Assembly (NCBI GenBank): GCA_018268755.1
Contig: JAFDVW010000013.1
Coordinates: 248,001-312,000 of the forward strand
Source: Acidobacteriota bacterium
GTDB taxonomy: Bacteria > Acidobacteriota > Terriglobia > Terriglobales > Acidobacteriaceae
Length of the DNA stretch: 64,000 nucleotides
Direction of reading: 5' to 3'
This document shows positions 9,780 through 19,242 of the stretch, in pieces. The notes beneath the pieces were generated by a model, which worked only from the letters and a program-made list of their open reading frames with translations, was not told where the DNA came from and made no database searches. The position numbers and the translations under genes were made by a program. Numbering within the stretch: the stretch's first letter is position 1; every line of letters begins with the position of its first letter.

Positions 9780-12128
9780 ATGAAGAGACGCGACTTTCTG
9801 GCCGCCATAGCTGCCTCCGCCGTGTTCGTGCGTTCCTGGAGCTTCGCACAAAGCACAACGAAACGTCCGCGCTTATTGCTTGCGGAGAACGATCCGTTTA
9901 CCGGCCTGCCGCTCCTGAAGTTGCGTTATGCCGCGGGCCGCCGCCCTTCCGAAGACATCTCCGGCTTGGCCTTGTCCTGGCAATTGACCCGGCAGAAAGA
10001 TTTCGCTGAGCGCGCGTTGGCGGAGATGAAGGGCAAACACATCACTCCCAGCGGAAAACCTTCGCGCTTCTGGATTGACTATGTCCGGTGGGCGCTGGCC
10101 TTCGATTGGCTGGTGGAGTATCCCGGGTTTGCGCGAACCGAGAAAGACCGCATTGCCCAGGAATTGATGGACGGCGCTGCCGCGATGCTGGCCACGCCCG
10201 ACTTCTCCGATCCAGGCCAGCTTTCCTATCACAACTATGCCACCCGCTACTTGGCGCTGGCGGCGTTTACCTCGGCGGCGGTTGACGGCTATCCCGGATG
10301 CGGCGCGCGCTGCGATACCTGGCGCAAGCAGGTCTCCGAAGGATTGGAAAATGTTCTAGCCGCCTCCGACTTCGTCAGCCCGGAAGGCAGTTACCACGAA
10401 TCGCTGGACTACATGCGAATCACCTGGGCGGCGCTGACCCTGCTTGCCGAGTTGCAGCGCACCACCACCGGGGTGGACCCGGCGCAGACGTTCTCCGTCT
10501 TTCGCAACATCGGGAATACCTACCTTTATAAATTGATGCCCAACGGCACGCCCTCGCGCGAAGGCGACAATGAGTATCCCATCCTCGATCATCAGGACAC
10601 CGCGGTCGTGGGATATTCCGTGAATCGCTTCAAAGACCCCTACAGCGCGTGGCTCCTGCGCAAGAGCGGTTTCTTCGTTTCCCAATGGGTGGTCCCGGTG
10701 CTGGAATTCCTCTGGGATGATCCCGCGGTCGCGCCGCGCGATCCCGCGCTGGCGAAGGAAAGCGAATTGCCGCAGCAACGGTATTTTCCTGGGGTCGGGC
10801 ACCTGGTCATGCGCAGCGGATGGAAACCGGACTCCACCTGGATCGAATTTGACTGCGGCCCCTACCTGGCCAAGCACCAGCATCTCGATCAAAACCAGTT
10901 CACCATCTACCACAACGGCTATCTGGCCATCGACAGCGGCGCCGACTACACCGAGACCGAAAGCCCGCACTATCTGAATTATTACCGCCGCACCGTCGCG
11001 CACAATTCGCTCCTCGTCTATGACCCGGCGGAGAAATTCTTCTGGTCGGACAACGTTGTGCCGGCCGCCAACGACGGCGGCCAGCGCATGGATTCCGCCC
11101 GCTACTGGAACACCATCCGTAATGCCAAGGACTGGGAACGCACTCGTGATCTCTGGGACCTGGGGCAAATGCGGGTGATCGACTATGAGCCCGGCCAATA
11201 TCACTATGCGCTGGGCGATGCCAGCCGCGCCTACTCCCGCAGGAAGCTGCGCTGCTTTACCCGCGAACTGGTTTACATTCCCGCGCAAAATCTGCTTTTT
11301 GTTTTTGATCGCGTGGTCAGCACACAAGCCGGGTTTAAGAAGGCCTGGTTGCTGCATGGCGTGAACCCGCCGATCGTGGACCAGGACAGCCAGACGCAGC
11401 CGGGGGCCCAGGAATTTTCCAACGCCGGGAGCTTCCGCTTTCGCGACGGAAACGGAGAGTTGCTGGTGCACTCGCTTCTTCCTCAGGAGAGGACCATTAC
11501 TCGCCGGGGTGGAGCGGGCCACGAATTCGTTGCTCCGGGAAATGAGCAAGGCGGCGGCTGGGGCAGCGGAGAAAACTGGCCTCTGGAGCCCGCCGAAGGC
11601 GGCCCTTTGCCCACCGATCCCCGGCTCCTGCGCATGTGGAAGGCGTTCTGGGGGCAGGACCTGAAAAAAATGGAGCGGTCCAACCGCCAGAATGTCGTGC
11701 CCGGCAGCTGGCGTATCGAAGTCTCTCCTGCCCGGCCGGCAGAAGAAGATTTCTTTCTGCACGTCCTGGAAATTGGCGACTCGGGAATGACCGGCAAGAA
11801 GCAGGTGCGGTTGGTCGATGGCCTCGGCATGAAGGGAGCGGTGTTTGAAGGCGGCCCTACCGTGTTGTTCAGCGCATCGGGAAACCGGATCGATCAGGCC
11901 GAAGTTTCCTTGCCCGGCTTGGCCTGCCATTCGCTTCTCCTGACCGGCCTGCAGCCCGGAGCGCTTTATGAACTCAGTCTCAGCGGTTTGAATGTTTCCG
12001 ACGCGCCGGACGCGACCCTGCCCGGCGTGCTCAAGAACGTTCTGCATGCTCGCGCCAATGAAAAGGGCGTGCTGCGCATGGAGGGCGAGAACTTCCGCGA
12101 AATCCGCCTGCGCATTGCGCGAGCCTAA
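9780..12128 (+). CDS. Heparinase II/III-like polysaccharide lyase
   Basis: A 782-residue protein with a signal of the form MKRRDFLAAIAASAVFVRSWSFAQ (twin Arg, Tat-like). The N-terminal half is alpha-helical (alpha/alpha toroid, with WALAFDWL and SYHNYATRYLALAAF). The heparinase II/III-type middle carries the family hallmark KHQHLDQNQFTIYHNGYLA followed by DSGADYTE, where His and Tyr residues act in beta-elimination of uronic-acid polysaccharides. A beta-sandwich tail follows. Size and order fit PL-type lyases with an N-terminal DUF4962-like region. It starts 21 bp after the DUF5107 gene. A uronate-containing or alginate-like glycan is therefore a plausible substrate of this operon; the exact specificity cannot be read. 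Confidence 0.8.
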   Translation: MKRRDFLAAIAASAVFVRSWSFAQSTTKRPRLLLAENDPFTGLPLLKLRYAAGRRPSEDISGLALSWQLTRQKDFAERALAEMKGKHITPSGKPSRFWIDYVRWALAFDWLVEYPGFARTEKDRIAQELMDGAAAMLATPDFSDPGQLSYHNYATRYLALAAFTSAAVDGYPGCGARCDTWRKQVSEGLENVLAASDFVSPEGSYHESLDYMRITWAALTLLAELQRTTTGVDPAQTFSVFRNIGNTYLYKLMPNGTPSREGDNEYPILDHQDTAVVGYSVNRFKDPYSAWLLRKSGFFVSQWVVPVLEFLWDDPAVAPRDPALAKESELPQQRYFPGVGHLVMRSGWKPDSTWIEFDCGPYLAKHQHLDQNQFTIYHNGYLAIDSGADYTETESPHYLNYYRRTVAHNSLLVYDPAEKFFWSDNVVPAANDGGQRMDSARYWNTIRNAKDWERTRDLWDLGQMRVIDYEPGQYHYALGDASRAYSRRKLRCFTRELVYIPAQNLLFVFDRVVSTQAGFKKAWLLHGVNPPIVDQDSQTQPGAQEFSNAGSFRFRDGNGELLVHSLLPQERTITRRGGAGHEFVAPGNEQGGGWGSGENWPLEPAEGGPLPTDPRLLRMWKAFWGQDLKKMERSNRQNVVPGSWRIEVSPARPAEEDFFLHVLEIGDSGMTGKKQVRLVDGLGMKGAVFEGGPTVLFSASGNRIDQAEVSLPGLACHSLLLTGLQPGALYELSLSGLNVSDAPDATLPGVLKNVLHARANEKGVLRMEGENFREIRLRIARA

Positions 12129-12211
12129 AAAATATGAAGGGCGAGTGAAGCTGCGATGCCAAGGTTGCGAGTTTTCCCGAAACCCGGGCTTCATCGCCAG
12201 AGGAAGACCTT

Positions 12212-14239
12212 ATGAAGTGGACCTTTGCTCTTGTTCTGCCCGTATTCTTTGTGGTCGCCGCGGCCGCACAAAACACGCCACGCGCGGAGGACTTTTTGGT
12301 ACTGCCTGCAGTCACAGAATATGGGCCGCAGATCACCCCTTACCTGAAATACCAGGTCAACCTGGCCTGGCAGCAGGATGAAATCCGCAGAAAGCGGTTT
12401 GAGCAAATCCGCGATGAAAAAGAACTGTTGCGCGTGCAGCAGGAACTGCGGGCCAAGCTTCTGGCCATGATCGGCGGCCTTCCCGAGGTAAAAACTCCTC
12501 TGCTACCCCAGATTACGGGACGGGTGCAGATGGATGGCTTTCATATTGAAAAGATCATTTTCCAAAGCCTGCCGCAGGTTTATGTCACCGCCTTGCTGTA
12601 TGTGCCCGACGATGGCAAGAAACATCCCGGAATTCTGGTCCCCTGCGGCCACTCGCCGGCGGGCAAGGACTATTACCAGGCGCTGGCCCAGCGCCTGGTG
12701 CATCAGGGATACGTAGTGATTTCCTGGGACCCAGTCGGCCAGGGGGAGCGCAGCCAGTTCTGGGACGCTAAAGAGAAGAAGAGCCGCTACAACCTGATTT
12801 GCGCGGAACATGCCGTGCTGGGCAACCTGGCTTATCTGGCGGGCACGAACCTGGCGCGCTGGGAGATATGGGATGGCATTCGCGCGGTCGATTATTTGCT
12901 GACCCGGAGGGAAGTGGATGGGGAACGCATCAGCATCACCGGGACCAGTGGCGGAGGGACGCAGACGGCGCTTATCGCCGCGCTTGATCCCCGCATCAAG
13001 GTAGTGGCCCCTTCCTGCTATATCACGGCCTTGCCCATGCGGATGTTCAACCGCATCTTCAAAGACCCGGACAGCGATCCCGAGCAGGACCTCTATGGCA
13101 TGGTCTCGCAGGGCTTAGACCATCCTGGACTCTTGCTATTGATGTATCCGCGCCCGGTTTTTGTGGCGGCCGCCGTTCTCGATTTCTTTCCCATTGAAGG
13201 CACTCACAAGACCTTCCGGGAAGTGGAAGACCTCTATCGCCGCCTGGGCCATGCCGATCGCATTGCCATGACCGAGGGCTATCACGAGCACCAATATTCG
13301 GCTGAGAACCAGCTCGCGGCGATCCGCTTTCTCGACCGCTTCAACGGGCTGGCCGCACAGCCGGAGCCCCCGGCGCTGAAAAATCTCGATAGCGCCACTC
13401 TGCAATGCACTCGCACCGGCCAGGTGATGACAGACTACAACGATGCCCGGTCCCTCATGGAGGAGATCCATGACTATGCTCGGGCGAGTCATGCCGGCGC
13501 AAAGACGTCCCTGCAGGCGCTTTACTACGGAAAAGGTTATCCCGAGATTCGTAATTGGAAGGTCAGGGAATATGACGGGGAGCTTCGCACGGAGCAGGCC
13601 ATTGCCTGGCAAGCCACGGGAAGCGGACGGGTGGGAGACATCGTCATTGACAAATATGTGTTGCACCACAGCGGCGAGCTGACCATGCCCCTGCTGCACT
13701 TCTATAAGCCGGCGGCGCGAAGCCGCAACCTGGTGTTTTGGTTTTCCGATAAAGGCAAAGCAAGGGCAGAGGACTGGGAGGCGATCACAAAATATGTAAA
13801 TGCTGGGTCGGAGGTGATTTCTTTTGATTTTCGCGGGCTGGGCGAAACCCGCATGCCGTATAAGGCAGTTTCTCCCGATGATCCTGCGTTGGGCCGGCTT
13901 AGTTATGACGAAGCTTATGGCAACTCGCTTTCCAGCGTGCTGGCCGGGTACGTGTACAACTCGCTCTTGATCGGACGACCTTATTTTTTGCAGATGGTCG
14001 AAGACATGGAAATCGCCACCCGCTTCGCCCAGTCGCATTGCCATGCGGCCCGGATTTCGGTTGTGGGAGAAGGGGATTCGGCGATTGTGGCAAGAGCGGC
14101 GGGCCAGGTCTTGTCTTCGCTTGCCGTTTCTGCCGCGCCGGATTCCTCCCCCCTGACCTGGATGCAGATCGTGAATGAGAAGAGGGAACTGTGGCCGATC
14201 CAGTACCTGGTTCCGGATGGGGCCCGGCTTGCTCCGTGA
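12212..14239 (+). CDS. Secreted acetylxylan-esterase-like alpha/beta hydrolase with second degenerate hydrolase half
   Basis: A 675-residue protein with signal peptide MKWTFALVLPVFFVVAAAAQ and a GAGGAAG ribosome site. Residues about 100-390 form an alpha/beta-hydrolase with an oxyanion-type stretch VISWDPVGQGERSQF, nucleophile elbow ITGTSGGGTQ and a candidate catalytic His in EGYHEHQYS. This resembles the AXE1/prolyl-oligopeptidase-like esterases that remove acetyl or methyl groups from plant glycans. The second half (about 480-675) again looks like an alpha/beta-hydrolase (VISFDFRGLGETRMP), but where a nucleophile elbow is expected it reads VVGEGDSA, so it is probably inactive. It is the last gene of the operon that starts at 3020. 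Confidence 0.75.
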   Translation: MKWTFALVLPVFFVVAAAAQNTPRAEDFLVLPAVTEYGPQITPYLKYQVNLAWQQDEIRRKRFEQIRDEKELLRVQQELRAKLLAMIGGLPEVKTPLLPQITGRVQMDGFHIEKIIFQSLPQVYVTALLYVPDDGKKHPGILVPCGHSPAGKDYYQALAQRLVHQGYVVISWDPVGQGERSQFWDAKEKKSRYNLICAEHAVLGNLAYLAGTNLARWEIWDGIRAVDYLLTRREVDGERISITGTSGGGTQTALIAALDPRIKVVAPSCYITALPMRMFNRIFKDPDSDPEQDLYGMVSQGLDHPGLLLLMYPRPVFVAAAVLDFFPIEGTHKTFREVEDLYRRLGHADRIAMTEGYHEHQYSAENQLAAIRFLDRFNGLAAQPEPPALKNLDSATLQCTRTGQVMTDYNDARSLMEEIHDYARASHAGAKTSLQALYYGKGYPEIRNWKVREYDGELRTEQAIAWQATGSGRVGDIVIDKYVLHHSGELTMPLLHFYKPAARSRNLVFWFSDKGKARAEDWEAITKYVNAGSEVISFDFRGLGETRMPYKAVSPDDPALGRLSYDEAYGNSLSSVLAGYVYNSLLIGRPYFLQMVEDMEIATRFAQSHCHAARISVVGEGDSAIVARAAGQVLSSLAVSAAPDSSPLTWMQIVNEKRELWPIQYLVPDGARLAP

Positions 14240-14432
14240 CGGCCGTGCCAGGGCTGAAATGGGGAACTTGCGGCCGTCCAAACCATAAGCAAAAGAAAGC
14301 AGCGGGCCCGCGGAAGCTTTCGTAAGATGAAAATTGAGGCTGATTCGGTCTCTTTGAAATTCCGAACAAGTGTCTTTTAATCAATTGCTTGCCGATGATC
14401 TGGTAGGACGGGCCCGGAGCTATGGCTTGCGT

Positions 14433-14461
14433 TTGTTTTCTTCCCGGTGAGTGTATAGAAT
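14433..14461 (+). promoter_or_regulatory. Candidate sigma-70-type promoter of the double-HTH regulator
   Basis: TTGTTT at 14433-14438 and TAGAAT at 14456-14461 are separated by 17 bases and lie about 45 bp before the start codon at 14507. A second, more distal pair (TTGAAA 14354-14359, TTTAAT 14376-14381, 16-bp spacing) is also present. Assignment rests on pattern only. Confidence 0.3.
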
Positions 14462-14506
14462 CGCACTGCCCGGGTGGTTTGAGAGCGCCGGGCGGGGATC
14501 GCAAAA

Positions 14507-15787
14507 ATGGCGTTTAAGGATTCGCGGCTTCTAGCCGAGCAACGCAGACGGAAGGTTCTCGACCTGATCGAGCAGAAAGGGCAGATCACGGTCCGCGAGC
14601 TGGCCGCCCGTTTTTCGGTTTCCGCCGTGACCGCCCGCGCTGATTTGGACGCTTTATGTTCCGGGGGGCTAGCCCTGCGCTCACACGGGGGCGCGGTGCG
14701 CCGGCTGGATAGCGACCGCAATACCGGCGTCGCCAATGACTCCAAACGATATGCCGACGTCGCCCGGCGGGCCAAGGTCGGGCTGAGCACGGTTTCCCGC
14801 GTGGCCCGGGGAAACACCAATGTCGCAGCTTCGGTGCAGGCCTCGGTGCTGGCGGCGGCCCATGATCTGGGCGTGAACCTGGCCCCCGGGGCCAAAAACC
14901 GCACCATCACCTTCGTGCTGGGAAATCGTGATACGGTCAATGAATTTCAGTCCAAGGTGCTGCTGGGTGCGGAAGGTTTCTGCACCAGCCACGACTGGGC
15001 CCTGCAGTTCGTTTCGTTTCGCTCCGACCTCAGTTCACCCTCGAGCCGTTTGACGTTGCCCGACATCCTGACCCAATCGGGGCGTAGCTCCGGTGCGATC
15101 CTGAGCGGCACCCATTCGGCCAACGTGCTGGCCGCACTTTCGGAAAGAAAAATACCCTTTTCGCTGGTCGGAAACAACATTGTGGGAGACTGGCAGCCGG
15201 AGCAGTATGACTGCGTTTTCACCGATGATGTGCGGGGCTCGGCGGAGATTACCCGCTATCTGCTGTCGCAGGGCCACCGCAATATCTGGTACATCGGCAA
15301 CCAGCGTTTGCCCTGGCTCGCCCGCTGTGCGCGCGGCTATAGCCAGGCCATGAAGGAAGCGGAGCTGGAGCCCCGCTTCAGCGAAATTGGCTCCGAAGAC
15401 CGGGAACTCGGGTATCTGGCGGTCAAGGCGCTGCTGGCCAGCGGCGAACGCCCTACCGCGCTTTTTGTCGGCACGGACCAGGCCGCCTCGGGGGTTTACC
15501 AGGCCCTGCAGGAGTCCGGGGTGCGGATCCCCGATGACATCAGCGTGGCCGGGTTCAACGACACCATTGGGGAAGTACTGCATCCTGGGCTGACCACGGT
15601 CCGGGAATTTCCCAAGGAGCTGGGCGTCCACCTGGCGGAATTTGTGCTGCGTAGAATCCAGGAGCCCGAGCTGCCGCCCCAGCAACTGATGATGCCGACC
15701 GAGCTGATTCGGCGCGAAAGTGTCCGGCCCATCATTCCGGGACACTCCTCCGCGCCGCCGGTTTCCCTTCACGAACAGACGTTGTAA
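14507..15787 (+). CDS. Transcriptional regulator with DeoR-type HTH plus LacI-type HTH and sugar-binding domain
   Basis: A 426-residue protein with three parts. Residues 8-66 read as a DeoR-family winged HTH (RRRKVLDLIEQKGQITVREL, then SVSAVTARADLDAL and the SHGGAVRR wing). Residues about 80-125 read as a LacI-family HTH with hinge helix (YADVARRAKVGLSTVSRVARG then VAASVQASVLAAAHDLGVN). Residues about 130-410 form the periplasmic-binding-protein-like sensor of LacI regulators (AILSG, RPTALFVGTD, DISVAGFND, PGLTTVREF). LacI regulators normally have one HTH, so the extra DeoR module is unusual. It stands alone between the enzyme operon and a TonB receptor gene and probably controls one or both in response to a sugar. 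Confidence 0.85.
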   Translation: MAFKDSRLLAEQRRRKVLDLIEQKGQITVRELAARFSVSAVTARADLDALCSGGLALRSHGGAVRRLDSDRNTGVANDSKRYADVARRAKVGLSTVSRVARGNTNVAASVQASVLAAAHDLGVNLAPGAKNRTITFVLGNRDTVNEFQSKVLLGAEGFCTSHDWALQFVSFRSDLSSPSSRLTLPDILTQSGRSSGAILSGTHSANVLAALSERKIPFSLVGNNIVGDWQPEQYDCVFTDDVRGSAEITRYLLSQGHRNIWYIGNQRLPWLARCARGYSQAMKEAELEPRFSEIGSEDRELGYLAVKALLASGERPTALFVGTDQAASGVYQALQESGVRIPDDISVAGFNDTIGEVLHPGLTTVREFPKELGVHLAEFVLRRIQEPELPPQQLMMPTELIRRESVRPIIPGHSSAPPVSLHEQTL

Positions 15788-15884
15788 GCGCCTCCGAGGG
15801 AGGCGGAGTGCGCGGCCCGGCCTAGCCAGCTGCGGGTTTGCTCCCGGCAGGGCCATTCTGGCCTGCCCACGCGGAATGCGGGGT

Positions 15885-15901
15885 CATTCCCTGGGGGAAT
15901 G
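15885..15901. promoter_or_regulatory. Perfect palindrome, candidate operator before the TonB receptor gene
   Basis: CATTCCC-TGG-GGGAATG is a perfect 7-bp inverted repeat with a 3-bp centre, 98 bp after the regulator's stop and upstream of an AT-rich promoter-like stretch. It is a candidate binding site for the double-HTH regulator encoded just before it. Confidence 0.35.
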
Positions 15902-15906
15902 CCATC

Positions 15907-15990
15907 CTATTTTCCAATCTTTTCGATTACTTTTTTATTTATTTTTTTGTCCCCGAACTACCTATACTTTACTTTCGTTTTGTGTTCTAA
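15907..15990 (+). promoter_or_regulatory. AT-rich leader with TATACT -10-like element
   Basis: This stretch is strikingly T-rich (long T runs at 15931-15949) within GC-rich surroundings and holds TATACT at 15963-15968. No good -35 hexamer is seen at 17 bp. It is the likely promoter region of the receptor gene starting at 16041. Confidence 0.35.
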
Positions 15991-16040
15991 TGCCTTTCTA
16001 TTTGGTGCCAGTTACCGGGAAATGGAGAGTTCAAGTGATC

Positions 16041-19000
16041 ATGCGACGAGTTTATTTGCTTTGTTGGTGGTTGGCGTTGGGGGCGACAGCGTTGGCCCAA
16101 GTGGACACGGGAACGATCGCGGGAAGTGTGCGGGATAGCCAGGGAGCGGGTATTGCCTCGGCTACGGTCACGTTTGTAGAAGTCACGACCAATGCCACGC
16201 TTAAGACGCAAACGGACGGAACTGGAGACTATGCCTCGCCCCCGTTGCGTCCCGGGAGCTACAAGATTACCGCCGAAGCTTCGGGTTTCAAGACGCAGAC
16301 CCAGGGCACCATTACTTTGAAAGTGCAAGACCGGCTGCGCCTCGAGTTCAACATGGCGGTGGGATCGGCTTCGGAAACGATTGCCGTCACTGTGGAAACT
16401 CCCACCCTGCAGACCGAAACCTCTTCCCTGGGCCAGGTCGTCACCACCACCCAGATCACGGAACTTCCGCTGAATGGACGCGACTATGTGCAGCTGGCCA
16501 CCTTGAGCACGGGCGTGGTGCGCACCAGTTCCGGGACCAACGGGAACAGCGGCGGCAGCAGTACCGGCGGGCAGAACAGCTTCGTGGCCAACGGCACGCG
16601 CGGCACCCTGAACAACTTCCTGCTGGATGGAATTGACAACAACTCCAATGACAACGGGGGCGTGGTGCTGCGCACCAACGTGGACGCCATCCAGGAATTC
16701 AAGCTGCAGACCAACAGTTATTCCGCCGAGTTTGGCCGCAGCGGCGGCGCGGTGGTGAACGCCATTATTAAGTCCGGCACCAACCAGTATCACGGCAATG
16801 TGTTTGAATTCTTCCGCAATTCGGCGCTGGATGCACGCGATTACTTCGAACTTCCCGGCGACAAAAAGGCTTCCTATAAGCAGAACCAGTTCGGCGGCAC
16901 GCTGGGCGGTCCCATTATTAAGGACAAGCTCTTCTGGTTCGGCGACTACCAGGGCACGCGCATTCGCAATCCTCTGAACTGGAACTCCCTGGTGCCCACC
17001 GCGGCGGAGCGCAGCGGCGATTTCTCCGCCGAAGGCGAGCCCACGATTACCGACCCGGAAACCGGCCTGCCCTTCGCCGGGAATATCATTCCCAGCGACC
17101 GCATTGATCCCATTGCTCAGGCCTACATGAACCTGTATCCCGATGCCAATCAGGGAGACCGCTACATCATCTTCCCGATTGAGAAGGACACCATTAATCA
17201 GGGCGACGCGCGCGTGGATTACAACGCGTCGCAGAACGACCAGTTTTTCCTGCGCTATTCCATGAGCCGGCGGACCGACATTCGTCCCGCCCCGCTGCCC
17301 GGATTGGCCAATGGCGGGGACTCCAGCACCGGCCTGGGCAAAGAGGACACCTATGGCGCGTCGTTCGGGTTCAGCCACGTCTTTACCCCGACCACCGTCA
17401 ATGAGGCCCGCCTGGGCTTTAACCATGTGCATGTGCGGCGCGGCGTGCCCGTGGATGGGACCGCTTTGCCCTCGGGAGATCTGCTGGTTCCGGGAGTTCC
17501 GAATGATCCTCGGGTCAACGGGCTGACCCTGTTCGTTCCTACCGGCGGCTACCGCCGGGTGGGCGATCCCCGCTATGCCCCCACCATTCTGACCAGCCAG
17601 GAGCGCCAGTTCACCGACTCGCTCACCCTGGTGAGGAACAAGCACACCATCAAAATCGGCGGGGAACTCCGCTGGAGCCAGTTCAACATTTCGCAGGAAG
17701 CCGCCCCGCGCGGGCAGTTCGGCTTCAACGGGCGATACAGTGGCAGCTCCTTGTCCGACATGCTGCTGGGCCTGCCCAACCGGGCGAATATCTCGACGGT
17801 CATTGGCCTGTACAACCGGCAGCACGTGCCGTCCGTGTTCTTTCAGGACGACTGGAGAGTGACTTCGCGGCTGACCCTGAACCTGGGAGTGCGTTACGAC
17901 TATTTCTCTCCCACGGTGGAGGCCAACAACCGGCAGAGCAACTTCGATTACGCGACCGGGACGCTGATCACGGCAGGGTCAAACGGGGCATCGGATGCGC
18001 TGGTGACCGGCGACAAAGCCAACTTTTCTCCCCGCATCGGATTCGCCTGGACGCCGACCGCAAGCTCCAATACGGTCATTCGCGGCGCCTACGGCGTTTT
18101 CTACAGCGGCCAGGAAATCCGCACTGCGGCCCCCTTGCAGCTGGCCTACAACCTGCCGTTCTTTTACGAACCGCTGTTCATCAACGGAGATACGCCGGCC
18201 TTCACGGTTTCGCAGGGTTTCCCGTCGCTTGATCCCAGTCAGGCAGTGGACCCCGGCGTAACCAGCGTGGATTCGCGCCTGCACACTCCCTACTACCAGA
18301 GCTGGAACCTGGCGGTGCAGCATTCGCTGCCTGCCTCCGTCAGCCTGGAAGTGGCATATGCCGGATCGAAGGGTACGCATCTGCAAGGCGTGACCGATCC
18401 TAACCAGATCGCTACGCCCGGACCGGGAGACGTGCAGGAGCGGCGGCCTTATCCCGAATTCGGCGGGTTCACCGCGATCCGCAACCTGGCCAACTCGAAC
18501 TATCACTCGCTGCAGGTCAAGGCGGAAAAACACGCCAGCCATGGCTTGTATCTGTTGAGCTCATTTACCTATAGCAAGGCCATCAACGATCTGCCGGAGA
18601 TCTGCTGCGCCGCGCCCTTCGCGCAAAACAGCTACGATCTGGGGGCGGAACGCGCGGTGGCAGACTTCAACCAGAAGCTGCGCTGGGTGGTGAGTTTCGA
18701 CTATGAGATCCCCTTTGGGGGAAACCATGGCCTGCTCGGGAACCGCGTGGCCAATGCTGTGCTGGGAGGCTGGCATATCGGAGGCATCTATACCCTGGCC
18801 TCCGGGTTCCCGTTCTCGGCCTATCAGAGCAGCGACCCCTCGAACACCGGCACGCAGGGCATTCCACGTCCCGACCAGCTCCGCGATGGCAATTTGCCTT
18901 CCGGCCAGCGCAGTCCGAACCTGTGGTTTGATATCAATGCCTTCAGCGTGTTGCCGGAAGATGCTTACCGCTTCGGCAATGCTCCCCGCAACAGCCTGAT

Positions 19001-19223
19001 CGGACCGGGACAGAATGTTTTCGATTGGGAACTGCGTAAAGAATTCAAGGTGACGGAATCGCAGCGCATTGAATTCCGCACCGAGTTCTTCAATGCCTTC
19101 AACCACCCCAACTTCGCGCAGCCGGACAACTTTATCGACGACGGTCCGGGAAGCGCCGGGGTGATCACTTCGCTGGCCATTCCGCAACGTCAGGTACAGT
19201 TTGGCCTGAAATATAACTTCTAA
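16041..19223 (+). CDS. TonB-dependent receptor, Oar-like, complete
   Basis: A 1060-residue outer-membrane receptor. The frame is open further upstream, but ATG 16041 is chosen because it begins a clear signal peptide (MRRVYLLCWWLALGATALAQ) with GGAGAG upstream. Residues about 22-105 form the carboxypeptidase-regulatory-like beta-sandwich (GTIAGSVRDSQGAGIASATV), followed by the plug with LPLNGRDYVQLATLSTGVV and the barrel, ending with FFNAFNHPNFAQPDN and a C-terminal aromatic strand (FGLKYNF). These receptors import large ligands with TonB-ExbBD energy; no TonB components or SusD-like lipoprotein lie nearby. The gene follows the double-HTH regulator and converges on the DUF4832 gene, with a strong terminator between them. 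Confidence 0.93.
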   Translation: MRRVYLLCWWLALGATALAQVDTGTIAGSVRDSQGAGIASATVTFVEVTTNATLKTQTDGTGDYASPPLRPGSYKITAEASGFKTQTQGTITLKVQDRLRLEFNMAVGSASETIAVTVETPTLQTETSSLGQVVTTTQITELPLNGRDYVQLATLSTGVVRTSSGTNGNSGGSSTGGQNSFVANGTRGTLNNFLLDGIDNNSNDNGGVVLRTNVDAIQEFKLQTNSYSAEFGRSGGAVVNAIIKSGTNQYHGNVFEFFRNSALDARDYFELPGDKKASYKQNQFGGTLGGPIIKDKLFWFGDYQGTRIRNPLNWNSLVPTAAERSGDFSAEGEPTITDPETGLPFAGNIIPSDRIDPIAQAYMNLYPDANQGDRYIIFPIEKDTINQGDARVDYNASQNDQFFLRYSMSRRTDIRPAPLPGLANGGDSSTGLGKEDTYGASFGFSHVFTPTTVNEARLGFNHVHVRRGVPVDGTALPSGDLLVPGVPNDPRVNGLTLFVPTGGYRRVGDPRYAPTILTSQERQFTDSLTLVRNKHTIKIGGELRWSQFNISQEAAPRGQFGFNGRYSGSSLSDMLLGLPNRANISTVIGLYNRQHVPSVFFQDDWRVTSRLTLNLGVRYDYFSPTVEANNRQSNFDYATGTLITAGSNGASDALVTGDKANFSPRIGFAWTPTASSNTVIRGAYGVFYSGQEIRTAAPLQLAYNLPFFYEPLFINGDTPAFTVSQGFPSLDPSQAVDPGVTSVDSRLHTPYYQSWNLAVQHSLPASVSLEVAYAGSKGTHLQGVTDPNQIATPGPGDVQERRPYPEFGGFTAIRNLANSNYHSLQVKAEKHASHGLYLLSSFTYSKAINDLPEICCAAPFAQNSYDLGAERAVADFNQKLRWVVSFDYEIPFGGNHGLLGNRVANAVLGGWHIGGIYTLASGFPFSAYQSSDPSNTGTQGIPRPDQLRDGNLPSGQRSPNLWFDINAFSVLPEDAYRFGNAPRNSLIGPGQNVFDWELRKEFKVTESQRIEFRTEFFNAFNHPNFAQPDNFIDDGPGSAGVITSLAIPQRQVQFGLKYNF

Positions 19224-19242
19224 TCCCTCATTGCAAAAACTC

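Noticed and set aside
10356..12194. 612-codon minus-strand frame opposite the heparinase-like gene
   Set aside because: The heparinase hallmark and signal peptide are on the plus strand; the antisense product has no domain character.
15987..17825. 612-codon minus-strand frame opposite the second receptor
   Set aside because: Antisense to conserved receptor domains; composition is Ala/Gly/Val/His-rich as expected for a shadow frame.
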